Assembly (NCBI RefSeq): GCF_000430585.1
Contig: NZ_AUMH01000007.1
Location: 79,043 to 143,042 of the forward strand
Reading direction: 5' to 3'
Length of the DNA: 64,000 nucleotides
DNA from: Alicyclobacillus herbarius DSM 13609
Lineage (GTDB): Bacteria > Bacillota > Bacilli > Alicyclobacillales > Alicyclobacillaceae
A model generated the notes under the pieces. It was not told the DNA's origin, made no database searches, and saw only the letters and a program-made list of their open reading frames with translations. Of this stretch, positions 27,363-36,245 are shown one piece after another. The stretch's first letter is position 1. Each line of letters starts with the position of its first letter. Made by a program: the position numbers and the translations under genes.

Positions 27363-28315
27363 TGTCGGTGGCGCGAGTTGTGTTTTTCGGAACCCCTCAG
27401 TTTGCTGTACCCTCCTTGCTGGCCTTGGTGCGGGCTGGGCATGACGTGAGTCTCGTCATCACCCAGCCGGATCGTCCAGTGGGGCGGAAACGGGTGTTGA
27501 CCTCGCCGGCGGTGAAACAGACAGCGCTGGAATTGGGATTGCGTATCCTGCAACCAGAGCGGGTGCGGGCCGAGGAGGTCCTGCAGCAAGTTGCGGCCTG
27601 CGCTCCGGATGTGCTCGTCACAGCGGCGTACGGCCAGATTCTCCCAGAACGGCTGCTGGCTTTGGCCCGCATGGGCTGCCTGAATGTACACGCTTCGCTC
27701 TTGCCGCGTTGGCGCGGGGCAGCTCCCTTGCAACGGGCGATGATGGCGGGGGATACGAAGACCGGCGTGACCCTCATGGAAATGGTTAAGGAACTGGACG
27801 CAGGGCCCATCGTGGCGGTGCGGGAAACGGCTATCGGTGAAAACGAAACCTGGGGAGCGCTGGAGGCGCGTATTGCTCAGTTGGGCGCCGAACTCTTGGT
27901 CGAGGTCTTGCCACGTTACCTAGCGGGAGCAATCCAGCCGATGGCGCAACCGAGCGAAGGGGTGACGTATGCGGAGCGCATTGTCCGCAGGGATGAATGG
28001 ATTGACTGGAACCAGCCGGCTTGGTCGGTTCACAACCGGATTCGCGCACTCTCGCCAGCGCCGGGGGCGACCTGCACGTGGAACGGCCGTCCGTTTAAAG
28101 TTCTGGAAACGCGCTGGCCCATAGAATCGTGCATGACGGGAGACGGTGAGCCGGGCGACGTGCGCGTGGTGGCGGGGACGGTATCGGTTCGCTGCGCGGA
28201 CGGTTGGTTGACGTTGCTCTGCGTCCAGCCGGCCGGAAAGCGAACCATGGCGGCTGTCGACTGGGTGCGTGGCGCGGGTGCAAAGGTGCATCTGACCGCA
28301 GGTGGACAGCCATGA
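27362..28315 (+). CDS. fmt: Methionyl-tRNA formyltransferase
   Basis: 317 residues. It formylates initiator Met-tRNA with 10-formyl-THF. The start FFGTPQFAVPSL, the catalytic-loop NVHASLLPRWRGAAP (108-122, with the catalytic His110) and DAGPIV are characteristic, and the C-terminal OB-like tRNA-binding domain is present. Two starts are possible, GTG 27359 and ATG 27362; I use the ATG, which shares a base with the def stop. The gene ends in an ATGA overlap with rsmB. Confidence 0.96.
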   Translation: MSVARVVFFGTPQFAVPSLLALVRAGHDVSLVITQPDRPVGRKRVLTSPAVKQTALELGLRILQPERVRAEEVLQQVAACAPDVLVTAAYGQILPERLLALARMGCLNVHASLLPRWRGAAPLQRAMMAGDTKTGVTLMEMVKELDAGPIVAVRETAIGENETWGALEARIAQLGAELLVEVLPRYLAGAIQPMAQPSEGVTYAERIVRRDEWIDWNQPAWSVHNRIRALSPAPGATCTWNGRPFKVLETRWPIESCMTGDGEPGDVRVVAGTVSVRCADGWLTLLCVQPAGKRTMAAVDWVRGAGAKVHLTAGGQP

Positions 28316-29679
28316 ATGTTCGCTTTTGGGCTTGGCAGACCCTATTAAGGGTGGAGCGGCAGGAAGCGTATGTCAATCTCGCGCTGCAGCAAACGTTGAA
28401 GGAAAACGCCCTGGCGGGGGCCGACAGGCGTTTGCTGACCGAGTTGGTCTATGGCACGGTACAGCGCAGGCGCACGATAGATTGGCTGCTCTCTCCGTAT
28501 CTGCGGCGGCCTATGGAGGAACTCGACCCCGAAGTCCGGACCGTGCTTCGCATGACTGTGTATCAATTGGCGTTTTTGGACCGGATTCCTGCGTACGCCG
28601 CCGTGGGTGAAGGGGTTCATCTATGCAAGCGGGCCAAGCCTAAGGCGGCTGGGTTCGTCAATGCGGTTCTACGCGCTTACTTGCGTGATTCGCGGAGCGC
28701 TCCAGAACGACTCGCCGCCCACCGATTCCGTGACGAGGTGGAGCGTCTGGGTGTCTGTTACTCCTATCCAGACTGGGTGGTTGAGGCGTTTGTCAACCAG
28801 TTCGGTGCGGAGAAGGCGGAATGCGTGTTGGCGTCCGGTAACCAGCCAGCGGCGCTGTCGGTTCGCGTCAATCGCCTAAAAGCGGACGTCTGTGAAGTGG
28901 TGGCGGATATCAGGGAGCGTTACGGATCGGTCGTGCAGCCATCGCAGTTGTTCCCGTTTGGGCTCAGGCTGTCCCGTGGGCTGCCCATTGAGAGCTGGGA
29001 CTTGTACCAACAGGGCCAGGTGACCGTTCAGGACGAAGGCGCCATGCTGGTGGCGCCGCTGTTAAAAGCGGAACCGGGTCAGCGGGTGTTAGACCTTTGC
29101 GCAGCGCCAGGAACCAAAACTACCCATATAGCGGAAATTATGGATGATGCCGGACGCATTGACGCCTGCGACCTTCACCCGCACAAGCGGCAGCTGATTG
29201 AACAGGCGGCGCAGCGGTTGGGTCTAAAATCCATTCAAACCTTGACGGTGGATGGTCGCCTGTTGCCGCATTTCGAGGAGCATCGCGGCCAGTACGACGC
29301 CGTGTTGGTCGACGCTCCGTGCAGCGGATTGGGTGTCCTTCGCCATCGGCCGGACATTCGCTGGCGCCGTACACCAAAGGACATCCCAGATTTGTCCCGT
29401 GTACAGCGGCAGCTGTTGACGGCGGCGGCGCAACTGGTTCGCCCGGGTGGCTATATCGTATACAGTACCTGCACATTGTTGGCTGCGGAAAACGAACAGG
29501 TGGTGCAAGCCGTGCTCGCGGACGCGTCCTTAGACCTGGAGCTAGAGGATGTGCGCGCTGACCTACCTGCATCCATACGCCCTGTGGATACCCGGCGTGG
29601 GTTTTTATTGACCCCAGATACCTTTGGCACCGACGGATTCTACATGGTACGCCTGCGCCGACGCGCGGCTAGCGGTTGA
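28312..29679 (+). CDS. rsmB: 16S rRNA (cytosine-967-C5) methyltransferase RsmB
   Basis: 455 residues from ATG 28312, which overlaps the fmt stop. The N-terminal NusB-like RNA-binding domain (MNVRFWAWQTLLRVERQEAYVN...) is followed by a Rossmann-type methyltransferase with the SAM motif LDLCAAPGTKTTHIAEIM, and the motif IV catalytic region VDAPCSGLGVLRHRPDIRW with its conserved Pro-Cys. A second conserved Cys lies in YSTCTLL. It matches yloM of B. subtilis in sequence and position. Confidence 0.95.
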   Translation: MNVRFWAWQTLLRVERQEAYVNLALQQTLKENALAGADRRLLTELVYGTVQRRRTIDWLLSPYLRRPMEELDPEVRTVLRMTVYQLAFLDRIPAYAAVGEGVHLCKRAKPKAAGFVNAVLRAYLRDSRSAPERLAAHRFRDEVERLGVCYSYPDWVVEAFVNQFGAEKAECVLASGNQPAALSVRVNRLKADVCEVVADIRERYGSVVQPSQLFPFGLRLSRGLPIESWDLYQQGQVTVQDEGAMLVAPLLKAEPGQRVLDLCAAPGTKTTHIAEIMDDAGRIDACDLHPHKRQLIEQAAQRLGLKSIQTLTVDGRLLPHFEEHRGQYDAVLVDAPCSGLGVLRHRPDIRWRRTPKDIPDLSRVQRQLLTAAAQLVRPGGYIVYSTCTLLAAENEQVVQAVLADASLDLELEDVRADLPASIRPVDTRRGFLLTPDTFGTDGFYMVRLRRRAASG

Positions 29680-29713
29680 ACACTGCCCATCGAGGCAAGG
29701 GGAGGAAAAAACG

Positions 29714-30769
29714 ATGCCGCGGCATGCGTATGACCTGCGGAGCGAGGAATGGGTGGATTGGCTCCGCGAAGTGGGCCAGCCCGCCTATCGGGCTGAACAG
29801 ATTTACCAATGGCTGTATCAAAAGCGGGTGCGCAGTTTCGCCGAGATGAGCAATCTGCCGAAGACGCTGCGCACCCGTCTTCAGGAAGAATTTGTGATAG
29901 AGACCTCCCATGAGGTGACCCGCCAGGTGTCTCGGGATGGCACGGTCAAATTCCTGTTAGGGTGGCCGGATGCCGTGACTGTGGAGACGGTCTTGATGCG
30001 CCACGATTATGGGAACAGCGTCTGCGTCTCTACACAGGTCGGGTGCAAGATGGGCTGTACATTTTGCGCCTCCACGTTAGGCGGCATGATCCGTCCCATG
30101 AGCGCTGGCGAGATGGTCGAACAGTTGATGCACAGCCAACGGTTGCTGGATGAACAGGGGCAGCGCGTCTCGTCGGTGGTACTCATGGGCTCGGGCGAAC
30201 CGATGGACAACCTCAATGCTTCCTTAAAATTTATGGATATCATTCATCACCCTGAGGGCTTAAACATCGGATTTCGACATATTACCATCTCGACGGTCGG
30301 GCTCGTTCCAGGTATCATTCGGTTAGCGGACGATGGTCGGCCGGTGACCTTGGCGGTGTCCTTGCACGCGGCGACGGACGAGCAACGTTCGCGGATGATG
30401 CCGGTCAACAAAGCCTATCCGATTGCCAAGTTGATGGAGGCATGCCGATATTATTGCGAGAAGACAGGGCGGCGCATCAGTTTCGAATACGCGCTGGTAG
30501 GCGGAGAAAACGACTCCCTGACCGATGCGCGCAATCTGGCAGAACTCATCCGCGACCTGCCCTGTCACGTGAACCTGATTCCGGTCAACTATGTCCCGGA
30601 GCGGAATTACACCCGGACCCCGCAAGATCAGATTCAGGCCTTCTTGCGGGAACTGCGCCGACTAGGCATCAACGCGACCATTCGCCGCGAGATGGGGCAC
30701 GACATTGCGGCGGCTTGCGGTCAGTTGCGTGCGCAGCATGCCGAGCGTAAAGGGTCAACCACCGTTTGA
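29714..30769 (+). CDS. rlmN: Dual-specificity 23S rRNA A2503 / tRNA A37 C2-methyltransferase RlmN
   Basis: 351 residues from ATG 29714, with GGAGG about 8 bases upstream. A radical-SAM enzyme: the cluster ligands are Cys111, Cys115 and Cys118 (CKMGCTFC). The second active-site Cys is in the C-terminal GHDIAAACGQL, and EPMDN (the GGE-like SAM-binding motif) and the VSLHA motif are present. It is part of the same run as rsmB and the phosphatase/kinase pair, as yloN is in B. subtilis. Confidence 0.96.
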   Translation: MPRHAYDLRSEEWVDWLREVGQPAYRAEQIYQWLYQKRVRSFAEMSNLPKTLRTRLQEEFVIETSHEVTRQVSRDGTVKFLLGWPDAVTVETVLMRHDYGNSVCVSTQVGCKMGCTFCASTLGGMIRPMSAGEMVEQLMHSQRLLDEQGQRVSSVVLMGSGEPMDNLNASLKFMDIIHHPEGLNIGFRHITISTVGLVPGIIRLADDGRPVTLAVSLHAATDEQRSRMMPVNKAYPIAKLMEACRYYCEKTGRRISFEYALVGGENDSLTDARNLAELIRDLPCHVNLIPVNYVPERNYTRTPQDQIQAFLRELRRLGINATIRREMGHDIAAACGQLRAQHAERKGSTTV

Positions 30770-30784
30770 AGTGGGGGAATGTAG

Positions 30785-31546
30785 GTGTTCTATGCAGTCC
30801 GGAGTCACGTTGGGCTTGTCCGGCAGACCAATGAGGATGTATGCGCCGGTTTCACCGACTTCGAACCAATGCAGTTTATGGTCGTGGCGGACGGGATGGG
30901 GGGAGCTTCCGCCGGGGAGGTGGCCAGCCGATTGGCGGTCGATACCGCGGCGCTCTATATCCGCGACGGGCTCAGCAACCCGGATGTAGACCCGATTGAC
31001 CTCTTGCAGGAGGCGGTGGCGGAGGCGAATCGGAAGGTCTGGGAGCTCTCCCAGAGCCGCAGCGAATACCATGGCATGGGCACGACCTTTGTTGCGGCGT
31101 TGTACGATGCTGCGCGGGTCTTTTTTGCTCATGTCGGCGACAGCCGGGCGTACTTGCTGCAAACGGACGGACTGCGTCAAGTGACGCGCGACCACTCGCT
31201 GGTCGCCGAATTGGTGCGGCGAGGGCAAATCACGCCGGAGGAGGCGGCTCACCACCCGCAGAAGAACGTGGTGACCAAATCCTTAGGAACGGCGAGTATC
31301 AGTCTCCCGGATATTAACGTGGCCCGGTGGCAGTCGGGGGACCTGTTTCTTCTCTGTTCAGATGGATTATCGAACTTGATTTCTGAGGAGGAGTTGGCGC
31401 AACATTTGATCCCGTTGGGGAATGCGCGAACGAATCATGAGGTGGAAACCGTGGCGGATGGCTTGATTGAGCGGGCGTTGGCTGCCGGAGCGCCGGACAA
31501 TGTATCGCTCGTGATTGTGGTCAACCGAGAGGAGGGCGGGCAATGA
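30785..31546 (+). CDS. prpC: PP2C-type protein phosphatase (PrpC/Stp)
   Basis: 253 residues, GTG start at 30785 with a G-rich site about 7 bases upstream. It reverses Ser/Thr phosphorylation made by the downstream kinase. The metal-binding PP2C motifs are intact: RQTNEDVC near 13, VADGMGG near 36, the THFAHVGDSRAYLL-like stretch (FFAHVGDSRAYLL) near 116, DHSLV, LLCSDGLSNL and APDNVSLVIV. It overlaps the kinase gene by 4 bases. Confidence 0.96.
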   Translation: MFYAVRSHVGLVRQTNEDVCAGFTDFEPMQFMVVADGMGGASAGEVASRLAVDTAALYIRDGLSNPDVDPIDLLQEAVAEANRKVWELSQSRSEYHGMGTTFVAALYDAARVFFAHVGDSRAYLLQTDGLRQVTRDHSLVAELVRRGQITPEEAAHHPQKNVVTKSLGTASISLPDINVARWQSGDLFLLCSDGLSNLISEEELAQHLIPLGNARTNHEVETVADGLIERALAAGAPDNVSLVIVVNREEGGQ

Positions 31547-33585
31547 GCCGTCGACTGGGAGACCGGTACGAGTTGCGGGAACAGGTCGGCGGCGGTGGGA
31601 TGGCGGTCGTTTACCGCGCGCTCGACACCCTTCTCGGACGGACAGTCGCTGTCAAAATGCTTCGTCCACAGTACGTAGAGGACGAGGAGTTTATCAGTCG
31701 CTTTCGGCAAGAGGCTCAATCGGCCGCCAGACTTTCACATCCGAATATCGTGAACATTTATGATGTCGGGATGACAGACGGCGAGTATTATATCGTCATG
31801 GAATTTGTCGACGGCCCGACGCTGAAAGACTTGATTCGCGAAAAGGGCGCTTTGTCGCCCGAACAGACCGTGGCCATCACGTGCCAGATCTGCGACGCCT
31901 TGCAACACGCGCACAGTCATCATATCGTACACCGCGATATCAAGCCTCATAACATTCTATTGACCAAGTCCGGCCAGGTGAAGGTGACCGACTTTGGGAT
32001 TGCTCGGGCGCTCACCGGCAATACCGTGACTATTGACCATTCCGGGTCGGTGCTCGGGTCGGTTCACTATCTGTCTCCAGAACAGGCACGGGGTGGGGCG
32101 GCGGACATTAAGAGTGACATCTATTCACTCGGTGTCGTGATGTACGAGATGTTGACTGGTCGGCTTCCGTTTCAGGGGGACTCGGCAGTCAGCGTGGCAC
32201 TCAAGCATTTGCGGGATCAATTTGTCGAACCGCGTCAAATTCGGCCGGAAATCCCCCAGAGTTTGGAGAACATCGTGCTACGCTGCCTGGTCAAGCAGGC
32301 GGACGAGCGGTATCCCGACATGAAGGCATTAAGGAACGACCTGGATGAAGCTTTGGCCAACCCCGACGTACCGAAGTTTGAACCGCCGCACGACGTGTTG
32401 GAAGCGACCATCGCCATTCCCGCCATCACGGAGGATGTGGCGCCTTTCAAAGCTGCGGAGGTGAAGGAGCGTCCGGCCGTGTCCCGCCAGGCGGCTATCC
32501 CGGATGAACGGCGGAGCGGCCGGCGCTGGATTCGCACCAGCCTATGGCTGACCCTATCTGCGGTCATGGTGGCGGCCGGAGCGGTCGCGGCCTACTTCAT
32601 CGTCATGCGGCTGCTGGAGGTGCCGAACGTCAAGCTGCCAAACGTGGTGGGGAAGCCAGAATCCAAAGCGATTCAAATTCTCGAGCAGGCAGGCTTTCAG
32701 CGCGGTCAGATTCAGGAGCAGCGCCAGATATCCAGCAAGCAACCGAAAGGGATTGTCATCAGGCAGGATCCTTCCGGATTGACCGAGGTCAAGCAGGACC
32801 GACCGGTCACCTTGTACGTTTCCGCCGGTGCGCCAAAGGTGAGTATGCCGGACCTGACCGGCGTGACCGTGGATCAGGCGATGCAGCAGTTGGTCAACCT
32901 TGGATTTGCCAAGAATCATTTGCAGACCAAGCAGGTGGATAGTGACGAATACCCTGCGGGCGAGGTCGTGGCGACCCATCCATCGGCGAATCAGATGGTC
33001 TCCACGGACAGCCAGGTGGTGCTCACGGTCAGCCGGGGCCAGGCGGAAACGACGGTCCCCAGCGTCATCGGTAAGTCGTTGGATGAAGCGAGCAAGATGC
33101 TGGTGGACGCCAAGCTGGTGGTGGGGCAGATTATTCCGCAGGCCCAGCCGGGCGTGGCCAATGGAACGGTCGTGAACACGGCGCCCAATCGCCCCGGCGA
33201 TACGGTAAAGCCGGGGACGGCAATTGATTTGTACATTGCCGATAACGGGCCGGATACAGGCACGGACAATTCGACCGACAATGCGACAGCGCCGACGAAC
33301 GGATCGTCGACCGACAACAGCAGCGATGGAGGGAACGCTTCGACGCCGACCAACACCCAGGAACACGATGTCACGGTCCAGGTGGATGGGGCAAAAAGCG
33401 GAACTCACGTGGTCATTGTGAAATCCGATGCCACGGGTAACAACCAGCAGGTGGTGGATGAGACCATCGAAGGACATAAAGAATACCCAGTGGTTCTCTA
33501 CCTGGCTCCTCATCATGATGGCGAAATTGACGTGTATGTGGACGGAAAGTTGGTCAAGCGGCAAAAGGTCAAGTACAGCTCCTGA
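31543..33585 (+). CDS. prkC: Membrane Ser/Thr protein kinase with PASTA domains (PrkC/StkP family)
   Basis: 680 residues. The cytoplasmic kinase domain (about 10-270) has the Gly loop GGGGMAVVYRA, catalytic HRDIKPHNIL near 130 and DFG near 149. One membrane helix lies at about 333-355. Outside the cell come three PASTA repeats (about 359-430, 431-500, 501-568), a low-complexity Thr/Asn/Ser/Asp linker (about 569-608) and a beta-rich C-terminal domain like that of B. subtilis PrkC. In the family PASTA domains sense peptidoglycan fragments and control growth and spore exit. It forms a phosphatase-kinase pair with prpC. Confidence 0.96.
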   Translation: MSRRLGDRYELREQVGGGGMAVVYRALDTLLGRTVAVKMLRPQYVEDEEFISRFRQEAQSAARLSHPNIVNIYDVGMTDGEYYIVMEFVDGPTLKDLIREKGALSPEQTVAITCQICDALQHAHSHHIVHRDIKPHNILLTKSGQVKVTDFGIARALTGNTVTIDHSGSVLGSVHYLSPEQARGGAADIKSDIYSLGVVMYEMLTGRLPFQGDSAVSVALKHLRDQFVEPRQIRPEIPQSLENIVLRCLVKQADERYPDMKALRNDLDEALANPDVPKFEPPHDVLEATIAIPAITEDVAPFKAAEVKERPAVSRQAAIPDERRSGRRWIRTSLWLTLSAVMVAAGAVAAYFIVMRLLEVPNVKLPNVVGKPESKAIQILEQAGFQRGQIQEQRQISSKQPKGIVIRQDPSGLTEVKQDRPVTLYVSAGAPKVSMPDLTGVTVDQAMQQLVNLGFAKNHLQTKQVDSDEYPAGEVVATHPSANQMVSTDSQVVLTVSRGQAETTVPSVIGKSLDEASKMLVDAKLVVGQIIPQAQPGVANGTVVNTAPNRPGDTVKPGTAIDLYIADNGPDTGTDNSTDNATAPTNGSSTDNSSDGGNASTPTNTQEHDVTVQVDGAKSGTHVVIVKSDATGNNQQVVDETIEGHKEYPVVLYLAPHHDGEIDVYVDGKLVKRQKVKYSS

Positions 33586-33629
33586 CCGTCGCGCGATACG
33601 TGTGTAAGGGCGAGGCGAAAGGAGACGGG

Positions 33630-34508
33630 ATGATGCTGGAAGGACTGGTGGTGAAAGGGACGGGGGGCTTCTTTGACGTGGCCCAAGGTACCCAGTTGTG
33701 GCGCTGCCGCGCGCGCGGGGTGTTTCGCAAACGCGGGGTGACCGTGCTCGTGGGTGATCACGTCCGTTTCCATGAAACCGGCCCCGGAGCGGGTTTGATT
33801 ACGGAGGTCTTGCCGCGCCAAACCGAATTGGTGCGGCCCCCGATTGCCAACGCGGACCAGGCGTTGTTGGTGTTTTCCATCAAGTCGCCGGATTTTCATC
33901 CCGGGCTGCTGGACAGAACGTTGATTGCTGTGTCCGCGGCAGGCCTCCGGCCGATTCTTGTGGTGTCGAAGGTGGACTTGGCAGACCATGAGACCGTCCG
34001 CCAAGCCGTGGCGCCGTATGAGGGGGCTGGCTATCCGGTCTATCCGGTAGCACCGCTTTATCGACAGGGGATTGACGCGTTGGTGAAGGAGTTGACGGGG
34101 CACATCACGGTGTTCGCCGGACCTTCGGGTGTGGGCAAATCGTCCCTGGCCAACGCGATCGACCCGGAGTTGGGCCTGAAAATGGGACAAATCAGCGACA
34201 AGTTAAAACGGGGTCGACACACCACCCGTCACGTTGAGCTGTTCCGGATTGCCGAGGGGACATTCATCGCGGATGCGCCCGGGTTCAGTCAATTGCAGAT
34301 CGATGTCCCGGCGACCGAGCTACGCTATTTCTTCCCTGAGTTTCCGGCGTTCGCAGAGGATTGTGCGTATCGAGGCTGCTTGCACATTGATGAGGAGCAA
34401 TGCGGCGTCAAACGGGCGGTACAGACGGGCGCCTTGGTGGCATCCCGGTACGAGGATTACCGTCAGATTTATTTCGAGTTGAGACAGAAGGAGGCGCGGC
34501 GGTATTGA
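33630..34508 (+). CDS. rsgA: Ribosome small-subunit-dependent GTPase RsgA (YloQ)
   Basis: 292 residues. It helps late 30S maturation. The G motifs are circularly permuted: NKXD-type VSKVDL near 112 precedes the P-loop FAGPSGVGKSSLAN near 165 and DAPGFSQL. The C-terminal zinc site CAYRGCLHIDEEQCGVK lies near 247-263. ATGs at 33630 and 33633 are both possible, with AAAGGAG 5 or 8 bases away; the second has the better spacing. Followed directly by rpe. Confidence 0.95.
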   Translation: MMLEGLVVKGTGGFFDVAQGTQLWRCRARGVFRKRGVTVLVGDHVRFHETGPGAGLITEVLPRQTELVRPPIANADQALLVFSIKSPDFHPGLLDRTLIAVSAAGLRPILVVSKVDLADHETVRQAVAPYEGAGYPVYPVAPLYRQGIDALVKELTGHITVFAGPSGVGKSSLANAIDPELGLKMGQISDKLKRGRHTTRHVELFRIAEGTFIADAPGFSQLQIDVPATELRYFFPEFPAFAEDCAYRGCLHIDEEQCGVKRAVQTGALVASRYEDYRQIYFELRQKEARRY

Positions 34509-35164
34509 ACTTGCGTCTTGCACCATCGATTCTCTCGGCGGACTTCGCTCGTTTAGCCGACGAAGTAGAGGCTGTGTTGGAGGCGGGCGCCGATTGGATT
34601 CACGTAGACGTGATGGACGGCCGGTTCGTTCCGAATATCACCATGGGGCCGCTTGTGGTGGAGGCATTGCGGCGCCGGTTTGATTGTGTGCTCGACGTTC
34701 ACCTGATGGTCGTGGAACCGGAACGGCACATCGACGCCTTCGTCAAGGCGGGGGCCAGTCGCATCACCGTGCACGCTGAGGCTACTTCGCACATCCACCG
34801 GGCGTTGCAGCAGATCCGGGGGCACGGCCTGCCGGCCGGACTCGCACTCAATCCGGGAACGGGTATCGAGGTGTTAGACTACCTTGCGAAAGATGTCGAC
34901 CTCGTTTTGGTGATGACCGTGAATCCAGGGTTTGGCGGGCAGGCCTACATTCCCGCGATGACGGAGAAAGTACGAAGGGTGCGCGAACGGTTGAACGAAT
35001 GGGGCCGATCAGACGTAGATATTCAGGTAGATGGGGGTATCCATGCCGGGACCATTGGCGAGGTCGCACGGGCTGGCGCCAACGTATTCGTCGCCGGATC
35101 GGCCGTGTTTGGTCAAAGCGACCGTGCCGCAGCGTTGTCCGAACTGCGCGCCGCATTGAGGTAA
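34505..35164 (+). CDS. rpe: Ribulose-phosphate 3-epimerase
   Basis: 219 residues from the TTG at 34505, with AAGGAGG (34488-34494) 10 bases upstream; it overlaps the rsgA stop. It interconverts ribulose 5-phosphate and xylulose 5-phosphate. The (beta/alpha)8 enzyme shows LAPSILSADFARL, the metal and catalytic residues in WIHVDVMDGRFVPNITMGP, DVHLMV, MTVNPGFGGQ and the phosphate loop VDGGI..AGSAVF. In B. subtilis rpe and thiN stand between rsgA and spoVM; here thiN is missing. Confidence 0.96.
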   Translation: MNLRLAPSILSADFARLADEVEAVLEAGADWIHVDVMDGRFVPNITMGPLVVEALRRRFDCVLDVHLMVVEPERHIDAFVKAGASRITVHAEATSHIHRALQQIRGHGLPAGLALNPGTGIEVLDYLAKDVDLVLVMTVNPGFGGQAYIPAMTEKVRRVRERLNEWGRSDVDIQVDGGIHAGTIGEVARAGANVFVAGSAVFGQSDRAAALSELRAALR

Positions 35165-35174
35165 GGGGATATTC

Positions 35175-35204
35175 GCACATTTTCTCTGGGTGGGAATATA
35201 CATG
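35175..35204 (+). promoter_or_regulatory. Candidate sigma-E promoter of spoVM
   Basis: GCACATTT (35175-35182) fits the sigma-E -35 pattern KMATATT-T with one mismatch, and TATACATG (35197-35204), 14 bases on, fits the -10 pattern CATACAMT in its ATACA core. The B. subtilis spoVM gene is sigma-E controlled in the mother cell, which agrees. Consensus comparison only. Confidence 0.4.
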
Positions 35205-35296
35205 TAGCAATCACGGCGTTGACCTAACTGTGCACAGAAGGTGGCGTCTCGACCCGACTTCGGCTGCGGGCAAACGATAACGAGGGGGGACCTGGG

Positions 35297-35377
35297 TTGA
35301 AATTTTATACCATCAAGCTCCCAAAGTTTCTCGGCGGCATTGTGAAAGCGTGTATTGGCGCCTTCTCGAAAGACTGA
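35297..35377 (+). CDS. spoVM: Stage V sporulation protein M (26 residues)
   Basis: A 26-codon gene with TTG start at 35297 and TGA at 35375-35377; the ribosome site GAGGGGGGA (35282-35290) is 6 bases upstream. The peptide begins MKFYTIKLPKFLGGIV and ends in ACIGAFSKD, matching B. subtilis SpoVM (also 26 residues) at most positions. It is an amphipathic helix that marks the convex forespore membrane and anchors SpoIVA for coat assembly; Pro9, essential for that role, is present. The position between rpe and rpmB is the same as in B. subtilis. It shows that the organism sporulates. Confidence 0.97.
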   Translation: MKFYTIKLPKFLGGIVKACIGAFSKD

Positions 35378-35393
35378 CGGTTGTTCAGGCGGA

Positions 35394-35414
35394 CGCCGCC
35401 GCAGCGCGGCGGCG
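35394..35414 (+). other. GC-only hairpin after spoVM
   Basis: CGCCGCCGC (35394-35402) and GCGGCGGCG (35406-35414) form a perfect 9-bp stem with a 3-base loop, 17 bases after the spoVM stop. There is no T-run, so it is more likely an mRNA 3'-end stabiliser than a full terminator; a proper terminator follows at 35449. Confidence 0.5.
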
Positions 35415-35448
35415 ACTGCTTGGCGGATTCAGCAAATGTTGCTTAATC

Positions 35449-35478
35449 AAAAAAGGGCACCATGACGGTGCTCCTTTT
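35449..35478. terminator. Bidirectional terminator between spoVM and rpmB
   Basis: AAAAGGGCACC and GGTGC-T-CCTTTT form a stem around ATGAC with a one-base bulge. Plus-strand transcripts end in UUUU, and minus-strand transcripts from rpmB end in six or more Us (35449-35454). Confidence 0.85.
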
Positions 35479-35530
35479 GCATTCCATAGCGCCTCCGTAT
35501 CGGAGGGCTCACCACCCTAATGTCGCTTCC

Positions 35531-35722
35531 TCAAATGGCGCGGTTCACCTTTCCAGCCTTCAAACACCGAGTGCAAACCCGAATGCGCTTGACGGTTCCG
35601 TTGACATTCGCACGTACGACTTGAATGTTGGGAATCCAACGGCGCTTGTTCAGGATGTGCGAGTGGCTGATGGAGTGACCGGTTTGCGGTTGTTTCCCAC
35701 AGATTTCGCAACGCCTTGCCAT
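35531..35722 (-). CDS. rpmB: 50S ribosomal protein L28
   Basis: 63 residues from ATG 35722 with AGGAGGTG 7 bases upstream. Begins MARRCEICGK and carries four cysteines (C5, C8, C50, C53) as two CxxC pairs, so this is the zinc-binding form of L28. It is the only gene on this strand for some 14 kb, lying inverted between spoVM and yloU, just as in B. subtilis. It has its own near-consensus promoter and terminator. Confidence 0.97.
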   Translation of the reverse strand: MARRCEICGKQPQTGHSISHSHILNKRRWIPNIQVVRANVNGTVKRIRVCTRCLKAGKVNRAI

Positions 35723-35757
35723 TTTCCGCACCTCCTTCGCCGACACATAGCATTCGT

Positions 35758-35786
35758 ATTATAGCGTAATAGTGGCCCACAGGCAA
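35758..35786 (-). promoter_or_regulatory. Sigma-A promoter of rpmB
   Basis: On the minus strand TTGCCT (rc of 35781-35786) and a perfect TATAAT (rc of 35758-35763) are exactly 17 bases apart, about 35 bases upstream of the L28 start. Confidence 0.8.
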
Positions 35787-35810
35787 GGAGATTGTGAAGT
35801 GGGTGCGACT

Positions 35811-35839
35811 TTTATTACCTGCTTGCAATATAGTACAAT
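35811..35839 (+). promoter_or_regulatory. Possible promoter for yloU-fakA-recG
   Basis: TACAAT (35834-35839) is a good -10 about 30 bases upstream of the yloU start. The -35 at 17 bases, TTTATT (35811-35816), is poor. Confidence 0.35.
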
Positions 35840-35869
35840 GGCACAAAGCATAGGCAGGAGGTGCCCGGA

Positions 35870-36235
35870 TTGCCAAAGACGGTTGAAACTCCTTTGGGGA
35901 CCATTTCCATCGTCGAGGACGTCATTGCGACCACGGCTGGACTCGCGGCGATGGACTGCTACGGTCTGGTGGGTATGGCATCACGTAAACAAGTGAAGGA
36001 TAGTTTGACGGAGCTGTTGGGACGGGACAACCCCGGCCGGGGCGTAGAGGTTCGAATCGCCGATGATGAAGTGGAGGTAGACCTCTACATCATTGTCAGT
36101 TACGGTACGAATATCTATGAGGTCGCACAGAACGTACGGGAAAAGGTGCGCTACGTGCTCAATGAATCGGTCGGCATAGATGTGGCTCGGGTCAACATCT
36201 ATGTTCAGGGTGTCCGCGTAGCGGCCGAAGCGTAG
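35870..36235 (+). CDS. Asp23/Gls24 family envelope-stress protein (YloU)
   Basis: 121 residues from the TTG at 35870, which stands 6 bases after a full AGGAGGTG; the GTG inside that site is rejected. The Asp23 fold is shown by TPLGTISIVEDVIATTAGLAAMDCYGLVGMAS and the C-terminal VDLYIIVSYGTNIYEVAQNVREKV..VLNESVGIDVARVNIYVQGV. Members are cytoplasmic or membrane-associated and linked to cell-envelope stress; the exact function is unknown. It is paired with fakA, as yloU-yloV in B. subtilis. Confidence 0.9.
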   Translation: MPKTVETPLGTISIVEDVIATTAGLAAMDCYGLVGMASRKQVKDSLTELLGRDNPGRGVEVRIADDEVEVDLYIIVSYGTNIYEVAQNVREKVRYVLNESVGIDVARVNIYVQGVRVAAEA

Positions 36236-36245
36236 GAGGCAGTGG

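Noticed and set aside
32554..33564. 336-codon minus-strand frame inside prkC
   Set aside because: Antisense to the PASTA region; repetitive because the PASTA repeats are.
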